A stretch of DNA of 32,700 bases from UBA493 sp035655435 (lineage in GTDB: Archaea > Iainarchaeota > Iainarchaeia > Iainarchaeales > Iainarchaeaceae), in NCBI GenBank assembly GCA_035655435.1, contig DASRUN010000015.1:1-32700 (forward strand). Direction: 5' to 3'. Numbering within the stretch: position 1 is the stretch's first letter; every line of letters starts with the position of its first letter. Both the position numbers and the translations under genes were made by a program. The notes under the pieces are model-generated. The model searched no databases. It was not told the origin of the DNA and was given only the letters and a program-made list of their open reading frames with translations. Below are positions 7,505 to 15,600 of this stretch, one piece after another.

Positions 7505-7512
7505 TCCAATCC
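7500..7512. repeat. 13-bp direct repeat, right copy (end of dut)
   Basis: Same 13 bases as 7402-7414. This copy encodes the last codons of dut and its TGA, so it is probably the original site. Confidence 0.7.
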
Positions 7513-7932
7513 CGTTGAACCAAAACCGCCTTTTCCGCGGGAAGTTTCATCAAGCTCATCAACTTCGATCAATTCAGGTTCCTCTATTTTATTGAAAACA
7601 ACCTGTGCAATTTTTTTTCCTTTCTCGATTTTGTAATCTTTTTCCCCAAGATTTTGTATAATAACTTTTATTTCTCCCCTATAACTGGCATCAATTGTTC
7701 CAGGGCTGTTCGGCAAAATCAAACCATGGTTCAATGCAAGCCCGCTTTTTGGCCGAACTTGTGCTTCAAAACCTTTTGGAAAAGCAATTGAAATTCCCGT
7801 TCCCACAAGTTTTCTTTCCATGGGTTTCAAAAGCGCTTCTTCGTTCGCGTAAAGATCAAATCCCGCATCTCCTTGATGTGCTATTTTCGGCACGATTGCG
7901 TCGGGAGAAAGTTTTTTGACCTTAACGTGCAA
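7501..7932 (-). CDS. dut: dUTP diphosphatase, trimeric type
   Basis: Hydrolyses dUTP to dUMP and PPi. The motifs are in order: DAGFDLYA (22-29), RPKSGLA, GTIDASYRGE with NHGLI before it, an IAQVVF strand, and the C-terminal lid motif RGKGGFGSTG, so the enzyme looks complete at 143 residues. The TTG start at 7932 is chosen because it begins the conserved fold and has AAGGTG 5 nt upstream; an ATG start would need about 39 extra residues overlapping ndk. dCTP deaminase-dUTPases share the fold, but the lid motif favours dUTPase. Its place between ndk and infB is not the usual archaeal arrangement. Confidence 0.88.
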   Translation of the reverse strand: MHVKVKKLSPDAIVPKIAHQGDAGFDLYANEEALLKPMERKLVGTGISIAFPKGFEAQVRPKSGLALNHGLILPNSPGTIDASYRGEIKVIIQNLGEKDYKIEKGKKIAQVVFNKIEEPELIEVDELDETSRGKGGFGSTGLE

Positions 7933-7942
7933 TGCAACACCT

Positions 7943-8407
7943 TCACTCCTGCTCGCTTTCGGAGTAAACCATTGTGGAATCAATTTTATCCCACTTGTAA
8001 AGCTCTTCTTTTGAAAAAAATCTTTTAATTTCCTTTTCAGCCGCCTCAATGGAATCGGATGCGTGTATAATAGTATTCTGCAGACTCAAAGAAAAATCCC
8101 CTCGAATTGTTCCCGGATGTGCTTCCGTTCCTTCAGTTACTCCTGCAAGTTTACGTACAACATCAACAACTTTTCTTCCTTCCAATACAAGAAGAACGCT
8201 TGGCGCTTCCATCATGAATTTTTTTATGCTCGGAAAAAAAGGTTTTTTTGCAAGATGCGCGTAATGTTCTTCAAGTTTTGCCGCAGAAAGATGCTCCATT
8301 TTCATGGCAACAATTTTGATTCCTTTCCTCTCAAACCTATGGATTACTTCTCCCACAATTCCTCTATTGAGTGCATCCGGTTTGATGATGACGAGTGTTC
8401 TCTCCAT
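7943..8407 (-). CDS. ndk: Nucleoside diphosphate kinase
   Basis: Makes NTPs from NDPs through a phosphohistidine. It opens ERTLVIIKPDA, and the active-site H115 lies in NTIIHASDS. HPGTIRGDF precedes it, and W/Y residues near the C-terminus fit the family. At 154 residues it is normal. The L24e-Ndk-infB order is common in archaea; here dut lies between ndk and infB. The ATG overlaps the stop of a 35-codon micro-ORF (TAATG) that carries the composite A/B repeat with the ribosome binding site. Confidence 0.96.
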   Translation of the reverse strand: MERTLVIIKPDALNRGIVGEVIHRFERKGIKIVAMKMEHLSAAKLEEHYAHLAKKPFFPSIKKFMMEAPSVLLVLEGRKVVDVVRKLAGVTEGTEAHPGTIRGDFSLSLQNTIIHASDSIEAAEKEIKRFFSKEELYKWDKIDSTMVYSESEQE

Positions 8408-8514
8408 TACGCGGACACCTCCGCTAACGCGAAGAGGTTCGCGTACAGACCTGTACCATCTTCGCTGTGCTCGATGCTACTTTCTTCGGTCACACTTGCT
8501 TCGCGAATTTTCAT
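8407..8514 (-). CDS. Micro-ORF made of nested A/B repeats before ndk (35 aa, may be a coupling spacer)
   Basis: It starts one base after the L24e stop (TAA, A, ATG) and ends overlapping the ndk ATG (TAATG). The product begins MKIREASVTEE and ends AEVSA like the A-type micro-ORFs, but the middle SSIEHSEDGTGLYANLFA is the B-type peptide. Frame is kept across both junctions. Confidence 0.4.
   Translation of the reverse strand: MKIREASVTEESSIEHSEDGTGLYANLFALAEVSA
8409..8495 (-). repeat. Palindromic repeat A split by repeat B, before ndk
   Basis: The left arm GTGTGACCGAAG and right arm GCGGAGGTGTCCGCGT of family A flank a family B core at 8427-8481 (sense AGTAGCATCGAG to ACGCGAA-CCTC-TTCGCGT). 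The internal A bases GGTCGCACACCTCTGAAC are replaced. The CCTC loop of B could pair with the GAGG of the adjacent ribosome binding site. Confidence 0.8.
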
Positions 8515-8515
8515 T

Positions 8516-8749
8516 TTACTTCTCCCCCTTCTCCTTTCCGGCTTTTTCGGTTTTCTGTGCCTTCAATTTAATTTCCTTGTCTCTGTGAAAAGCATTTGTC
8601 CATTTTGTTTTCACGGGGTTTCTTTTTAATTTCAAAAAATTTGTTTCAGTTTTCTGATTTTTGAACCAGTACGTGGTTCCATCTTTTTTCACGTACATGT
8701 GTCCGGTTCCTTTTGGAATTTCCTGTCCTGTAAAACTGTCCTTGGGCAT
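8516..8749 (-). CDS. rpl24e: Large ribosomal subunit protein L24e, cysteine-free
   Basis: Recognised by IPKGTGHMYVKKDGTTYWF, a TNFL stretch and LKRNPVKTKWT, all typical of L24e. The protein normally carries a Cys4 zinc ribbon; here the four ligand positions are D4, T7, K30 and T34, and there is no cysteine in the 77 residues. The rest aligns without gaps, so this is substitution rather than a frameshift. It follows S28e by 15 nt and precedes the ndk micro-ORF by one base. Confidence 0.94.
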   Translation of the reverse strand: MPKDSFTGQEIPKGTGHMYVKKDGTTYWFKNQKTETNFLKLKRNPVKTKWTNAFHRDKEIKLKAQKTEKAGKEKGEK

Positions 8750-8764
8750 TTTTCAGTCCTCCTT

Positions 8765-8971
8765 TTACTTCGCTCTGATTTCCTTTGCTTCTCTTTCAGT
8801 TGAAAGCAAAATTACAACATCTCCTTTGCGGACGTTTCCTTTAACATTTCTCCTCTTTACTCTGCCTTGTTCGTATCCCTCAAGTATTTTGCAGAGAACC
8901 TGAACTATTTCTCCATTGACCCCGGTTCTTCCGAGGATTTCAACTATCTCAGCCGGTGTACCTTGCTCCAT
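8765..8971 (-). CDS. rps28e: Small ribosomal subunit protein S28e
   Basis: A 68-residue OB-fold protein with AEIVEILGRTGVNGEIVQV, VKRRNVKGNVRKGDVVIL and a basic C-terminus, typical of S28e at normal length. It lies between L7Ae and L24e in the usual archaeal order. The ATG overlaps the stop of a 23-codon micro-ORF, with GGAGGTG eight bases upstream inside repeat A. Confidence 0.96.
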   Translation of the reverse strand: MEQGTPAEIVEILGRTGVNGEIVQVLCKILEGYEQGRVKRRNVKGNVRKGDVVILLSTEREAKEIRAK

Positions 8972-9042
8972 TACGCGGACACCTCCGCGTTCAGAGGTGT
9001 GCGACCTTCGGTCACACTTGCTTTGCTTTGTGCAATCTTCAT
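8971..9042 (-). CDS. Micro-ORF made of repeat A before rps28e (23 aa, may be a coupling spacer)
   Basis: ATG lies 5 nt after the L7Ae stop, and TAA shares its last base with the S28e ATG. The product begins MKIAQSKAS and ends VTEGRTPLNAEVSA. No strong ribosome binding site precedes it, so expression would depend on ribosomes leaving L7Ae. Confidence 0.4.
   Translation of the reverse strand: MKIAQSKASVTEGRTPLNAEVSA
8973..9017 (-). repeat. Palindromic repeat A, copy before rps28e (reference copy)
   Basis: Sense order: GTGTGACC-GAA-GGTCGCAC (8 pairs, one U-G), then ACACCTC that can pair with GAGGTGT, or alternatively ACGCGGA-GGTG-TCCGCGT (7 pairs). The last two hairpins exclude each other, and both involve the S28e ribosome binding site GGAGGTG. 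Confidence 0.9.
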
Positions 9043-9047
9043 ATCAA

Positions 9048-9413
9048 TCACTTTGCCGATTCCTGTATTTTTTTTACCAGATCTTCGAATTCTTTTTTAT
9101 CCGAACCCTCATTGAGAATTGCTATTGCAGCTGTTCCCACTTTGAGGCCGGCTTTTTCGCCCAATTCTTTTTTTGTTCCGGCGTAGCTGAACGGAATTCC
9201 TTTTTCCTTGCAGATCAACGGCAAGTGCATTACTATTTCCGGCGGACTAACGTCTTCCGCAATAATTATGAGTTTTGCATTTCCTCTCTCAGCAGCTTTA
9301 GTGGCCTCATTTGCGCCAATTTTTATTTTACCCGATTTTCTTATTTTGCCCAACAGATCTGATTGTCTATTCTTAAGATCCTGTGGAGCCTGGAACTTCA
9401 CATATTCCGCCAT
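9048..9413 (-). CDS. rpl7ae: Ribosomal protein L7Ae (kink-turn binding)
   Basis: Binds kink-turns in 23S rRNA, box C/D and H/ACA RNAs and RNase P. The signature GANEATKAAERGNAKLIIIAEDVSPPEIVMHLP is spread over residues 43-75, followed by GTKKELGEKAGL. At 121 residues it is normal. It is the first gene of the left-hand minus-strand operon and has a GAGGAGG ribosome binding site about 8 nt upstream. Confidence 0.96.
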   Translation of the reverse strand: MAEYVKFQAPQDLKNRQSDLLGKIRKSGKIKIGANEATKAAERGNAKLIIIAEDVSPPEIVMHLPLICKEKGIPFSYAGTKKELGEKAGLKVGTAAIAILNEGSDKKEFEDLVKKIQESAK

Positions 9414-9530
9414 TTACTTTGCACCTCCTCGGAGCTTAGCTCCTCATAGTCATACGGCGAAAATTCGCTATTATATTAATGAATAATATAATACATCCGC
9501 TTAGAACCATTTAAAAAGGTTATTTCCGAA
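9414..9530 (-). promoter_or_regulatory. Promoter and leader of the L7Ae-Kae1 operon
   Basis: Sense strand holds TATA-like TTTTTAAAT near 9514-9522 and AT-rich ATTAATATAATA near 9470-9481; either could place the transcript start. The leader then has a small hairpin GGAGC-TAA-GCTCC, with a possible 5-codon frame at 9436-9453, directly before the L7Ae ribosome binding site. Which TATA is used cannot be told from sequence. Confidence 0.5.
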
Positions 9531-9604
9531 GCGCATTATGTAGTAGTTTTCTTCGTATGGTCCTCTTGCAGCAATCCAACTTCCGTCTTTCCCGTGAACA
9601 AGTA

Positions 9605-9615
9605 ATATTTAAATA
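9605..9615 (+). promoter_or_regulatory. TATA box of the giant surface protein gene
   Basis: ATATTTAAATA centred about 30 bases before the ATG at 9639. That distance fits a leaderless or very short-leader transcript, and no ribosome binding site is seen before the ATG. Confidence 0.65.
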
Positions 9616-9638
9616 GGTGAATAAACTTTCTTATTAAA

Positions 9639-12600
9639 ATGCAAACTTATTCCAAAATTCTCTTTTTTGCGCTTATTTTTGTATTTATCAGCAGTTATGC
9701 AGCGGCATCTGTTTGCGGCAATGGCGTTTGTGAAACTGATGAGACAGCTTCAAATTGTTCTGCCGATTGTGGTTCTACCGAGGTTACGTGCAGCACCACT
9801 CTTCCCGCTCCAACAAATTTGAGATCCACAACAATAACATCAAATTCAATTGCCCTTGCGTGGAATATGCCGAATTGGACGCCGGCCCCGCCAAATGTAA
9901 CTTATTCAATTCAACGTTCTCTTTCCCCTGCTTTTTCAGGTCCCGGAACCTCAACCGTATATGCAACAAACGAACTTTCAAAAACCATTACAGGGTTGCA
10001 GGTAAATACACCTTATTATTTCAAAATAGCCGCATCTGACGGTGTTGGTTGTAGGGCTTCAGAACAATCCGATTCAATTACTATATCAACACTTGCCGCT
10101 ACTACAGCAACCGGCACATTGGATGTATTTGTAAGAGAATATCATGCGGGAGGTGCACTCATCACAGGGGCAACGGTTAGCGTTTATGAATATGAAAATC
10201 CAAATGCAATTCAAACAAAAATAACAGATACATACGGAATAACCGGAAAGGTATCCTTTACATTGCCAACACCAGCTTCCGGTAAATCATATTATCCAAA
10301 AGCAAGCATGGCAAATTATGCTTTGTGGGCCGGAAGTGAAGCAGGGCTTGCTGTTCATCCAAATGAGACAGAAAGAGTCGATATAAGTCTAATTCCAATT
10401 CCAAGTGCTATTGATTCAACAGTTGTCCTAACCGGAATTTCTGAAGATGATGCCGATGTTGCCCTTTCATGGACAGCTTCAAGCACTTCGGGCGTAACAT
10501 ATCATGTTTATAAAAATAAAATCTCAGACAATTTTTATACAAGAATAACAGATGTCCCATTGTCTTCACTGTCAGAGACAGATAATGATGCCGAAAACGG
10601 TGTTACGTACAAATATTTTGTAACAACAGTTCTGAATAATATGAATCAAAAATCATCAAACTCAATAACTGTTACTCCTGGCATACCGCCGGCTATACTA
10701 TCAGCGCCAACAACTCTTACCGCCACAGTAATTTCTTCTTCGCGGGTTGATTTAGTTTGGAGTGATGTTGAGAACGCAACCGGTTATACTGTGCAAAGAC
10801 TTTCCAATTGCTTTGGTGCGGGAAATTATGCTACGCTTGTAAGTAATGTTGATATTATATCTTACGCCGATACAACCGTTGAAGCGGGAACGAATTACTG
10901 CTACAGAGTCATGGCACAAAACGCATCAGGAAATTCTGCGAATACTTATTCTAGCCGTGTAACAATACCTCAAATAATACAGAACATTACAATAGAACTT
11001 TCTCCAGAAGAATCAATTGCATTGGATAATGGTTACACGGTTTCTTTTGATTCCATTCAAACTCCTTGGCAGTGTGAATCCGGTTTCTTTTACTGCAGTC
11101 TCAATCAAACAACAATAAACGACGTTCTTGCGGTAAACGTTACAATAAGTGAAACAGGTTCTTCAACAGGAAACACTTTGACTTTAAAGTACGGTGAACA
11201 ACGTGTTACCGATGACGGCAGCGTTGCGGTAACGTTTTCTTCACACGAAGGCGCACAATGTGACGGATTAATCTGCGATCCTAATTCCGGGCTTTTTGAA
11301 ATCGCGCTGATGATTTCAACAGCAAATGCTAATCAGGTTAATTTCAACGAAACAGAAACAATTTCGGGTTTGAAAGGCGCTGGAACATTGAACGATCAAG
11401 ATGTTACCGTGAAATTCCTGGCTCTCTTGCAAACAGCCCCTGATTCTGATTACATTGGAATGTTTGAATTGTATGATGCTGAAGGCAATCTTGTTGACAC
11501 TAGATTTGCCCCGGCCAATTCCGATTTGAGAAAAGAATTTGCAAACAATCAAGGATTTGTACTGAAATCAATTGTGAACATAAACTCATATTCATTTGAC
11601 ACTGAAACAGGAATAGCCGCAGTTTCCGTTACCTTGGGCGGCGAGCAAGATCCTGAAGGAACCCCGCCGGCAAGCAACATTGCAATAGAATATTATGATG
11701 ATGGAGAAAGCATTAGCCAATTGAGAGGTTCCGGAAGTGTTGAAGGACAAGATGTTACAGTAAAGTTCTTGGGAAGTGTTAAGGGCGAATTTTATTATGG
11801 TTCATCAACTAATGAGTACAGAGCCTATTTGGAATTGTACGATTCCTCATCAAACCTTGTTGACGGAATTATAACTAATGCAGACACTGATTTATGGAAT
11901 TCATTCATTGACAATGAAGGCCAATATGCTTTGCTCAACCACATTGATGTCATTAATGTGTATTTCCAGACTTCCGCCGGCAAAAGCTTGCTTGTCATAA
12001 AGAGAAGGCCGTCGAATCCTCACTCGCCGAATCCTGATCCCATTTCAAAAAAAATGATTTTTAACGAACAGGAAATTCTTTCCGATCTTGACGGAGCGGG
12101 TCTATTTGCCGGCACTAAAGTAAGTGTTCATGTTGATCGTGTAATAGAACCGGAAGAAAATCCGCTTGGAGGTTATTCCGCCACTTTCAGCCTTCTTGCA
12201 AGTGACAGTTCTTTGATTGACACCAGAACAGTAAGAGCCGGAGAATTCCTTTCAGAAATCTTTTTGGATAATGCAGACAACGAAGCGCTTGCCACAACCG
12301 TGAGTGTACCATCGATTTTCATGCACGCAAGTTTAGGAACACATTACGTGGAATTGAAAAATGCATTGCCGGGCTCTTCAGGCTTATCTGAAAATCTTTT
12401 ACTAAACCCTTCCTTTGAAAGCCCTGTTGTTCCGGGAGAGTGGCAGATTTTCAATGGAAGCAGAGCCGTTACAGGATCAAGAACGAACAACGAATTTGCC
12501 GATGGGCAGTGGTCATTCCTTGTTTCAAACGACAACGCGCAAAACGGAAATTATTATGCTTTATATCAAAGCGTGAAAATCAAACCCGGAACATATATTT

Positions 12601-15600
12601 ACGGCGGAAAAATGAAATCCGACCTCACTTCCGGAGTTTGCCACATTGATTTGTACAATTCCGATGGCATTAAAGAAAACATAAATGAAGGCGAGGAAAT
12701 ACTTGGTTTGTACGGTGCAAAAGATTATGCCGGAAAGTATGTCAGACTGAAACTTATGCAGATCCTCCAAATAAATCCTCTTAATGGTGGTTATGAGGCC
12801 ACTTTCGAATTGTACTCCGATGAAAATCCAAATGTTTTGATTGACACACAAACAGTTTCAGCTGGAACAAATTTGAACGAGGAATTTGCGGAATTGGCAA
12901 CCGATGTTTATGTTTCCGGAATCGGTGTTGTGGCAACAACAGGAATCGGTTACATAGAATTTTACAAAAGACCCTCAAATGATTTGTATCCATTCACAGT
13001 TGACACAAGCGATTTGGTTTTGAGAGAAACATCAGCCGAATGGCAGGATTTTAGCGCAACATTTATAGTGAATCAAGGAACAGACCTCAAGCATTTGGAT
13101 TTCAGAATTCTCGGAGACGGCCAGCGAAACCTGAACGGTTCATGCTACTTTGATGAATTGTTTTTGAAGGAATTTGTAGAACCGCCTGTTGAAATAGAAA
13201 ACACTCCGCCGAAGGCTACTCTGAAAGTTGTCCAAACAAAACCGGCAAGAGCACCGATTGATGTAACTTATACTGTTGAATGTACAGATGATGAAGATGA
13301 TTTGGATTCAACAAATTATGCCGGACAATTTTGTAGAATTGAATTTGGAGCACTTGTCGAGGTTACTGGCGGAAACCTTTTGCATCCAGAAGCAACAATG
13401 TCAAGGCCAAGAGAGAGAATCACTTTCCCGTGGAACACAAAGCACGAAAAATGGGTTAGCGTGAAATATCATGCTCCCGGAATTTATTCCGCTGCGGGAG
13501 TTGCAAGAGATAAGGACGGAGCAACGGGAAAGAATGAGGAAACAATCATCGTTCCGGGTCCAAGCGCTTACGATCTTGGAGTTTACGGTTTGACGGTCAA
13601 AGAAAAATCCCATAGCATTGGCTTTGATTATAACAGCAATTTCTTTGCTTTAGGAAATTTGGAAACAATCCCGGATTTCAATCATTCCGTTACTCTGACA
13701 GATCCTAATGGAAGAATAACAGGGCCTGGTGTAGGACGTTACTCTACTTTGTTTGGAACCTTGATTCCTGTACGCGGGGGATATGGTTTCACAACTGTTG
13801 TTGAGGGCATTTACACTTTGAGCGTTGATGTTGATTCAGGAAAAGAAGTTACGGAAACAAATGAGAACAATAACTTTGAGGAAGTAAAGTTCCATTATAA
13901 TGGGGCTATTGTTGTCCCGGTTTGCGAATTACAGGGAGATGTTGATGGAGACGGAGAAATAACCTGTGAGGATGTTGATGCCATCCTTGAGTACGCTGCA
14001 TTGGTTACAAAGGATGTTCCGATGTGCGGCGATGTAAATTATGATGGAATTGTCGGAACGCTTGATGCGAGCGCATTGATGGCGGAGCATAATTTACAGT
14101 GTGGCGAAGAGCCGGAGCCAACGGTTTGTACAGACACTGACGGAAGAGAAAGAGTTCCCGGAGAAACTTGGACTACGAGCACTGATAGCTGTACATGTAC
14201 TGCCAATTCAACCGTTGAATGCGAAAACCTCCCACAAGGAACAGATTCTCTTAAACCAAAAGTGAATTACAATTGGAATTGGCAGGAAATAGGATCTGAT
14301 TTCTGTGATGGTACAGGAAACCAGTACTGCGATGCAACACAATTCAGTGTTTATTTGCTCAGAAACATTTATGCGATTTCAAACCACACTTTTGTTGCGA
14401 ACGAAAATAAAAGCATTCTCCAAGGAGGTATGTTAGAATTCGATGTTCTTTTGATGAGAGACGGTTATTCAAATGATTTCAGGAAAGATTTTGATTATTA
14501 TTACAGAACACAAACATTCTTCGAAGTTGATGATTGGTATGCACAAGTCGGAAACGGACATGGTTTGAGATCTTACTTTTATGATCCAACCAACGCGGAA
14601 ACTCTGAACTTATGGCAATTCCAATTGAACAGCCAACCATGGGCTGACGGAATGACTATTGGACACGGAACCGTAAAAGTGAAGCTCACATTTCCGGATG
14701 ACTTCTCTTTAACAGAGGCAGGAACAAACCCAATTATAGTTGACTTCATTAGTACAACGCCTCCAACACAGCCGTCAAACTTCTATTCCCTTCCATTCAA
14801 TGGAGCGGTTGGATTGAGTTCTGCTGCAGGAGAAACAATTGATCGGATAGGTTATGGTGTTGGATACAATGGTTCTGAAGAGATACTCCTTCCATTGAAT
14901 TCTTTCGGAAATTCTCAAACAATTTTTAGTGAAACCCTTGAAAGCAATGACGGAGTGGCAAAATTGAGAAATGTTGTAATAAAGAATTCTTTAAGTGAAC
15001 TCAACGAGTTTGCGAAAAGCGGTGAAATGATCAGGATTACAAAAGTTTCAGATTCGGAATTCGATCTTGAATTCTCTCCTTCAACCCCAACCCCTATTTT
15101 GTTGCGCGCCAACAGAAAAGCAACCGATCCCGCAAATTTCAAGGTTCAGTACTTTGCCTCTTCCGCAGAAAACCCGGTTGAATTGGAAAACGATAATTTC
15201 ATTTCCTGGACTTCGAATACAAATGCCTGTTTGGATTTCGAGGGAACAATAATGAATTCCGAGAATTACTCCGGATTTTTGGACGACAAGGTTTCTAATC
15301 CCGAAGCAGGCTTTGAAAATGCTTTGTTCGAAGTCGCATGGCAGAACTCAACCAAAACAGGAAATGTTGTTCTACAGTCAATTGTTTATAGGCCATTGAA
15401 CGTTTCAAATTTGAGCATGAGATTGTTCAAGGATGTTGATGCGAGTTTCTACACTCCGAACGATTCTGGAATAATTGTTGCTTTGGAAGGAACAGGAACT
15501 ACTGTTGTGGATTCCGCGCCGCAAACTTTGGCAGGCGCTTTGTCATTGTTTGGAAACGGTTATGCTTCTGCAACTGAAAGCGCTGATAGCTCCATTGTAA

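Noticed and set aside
8971..9017. Treating the repeats as a CRISPR array or as tandem repeats
   Set aside because: Copies are scattered over 28 kb, one per locus, with no spacers of uniform size and no cas genes.
8969..9026. AGCAAG on both sides of the rps28e repeat as a target-site duplication
   Set aside because: The upstream AGCAAG also occurs, wholly or partly, in the ndk and spt4 copies, so it belongs to the element; a 6-base match is also too short.
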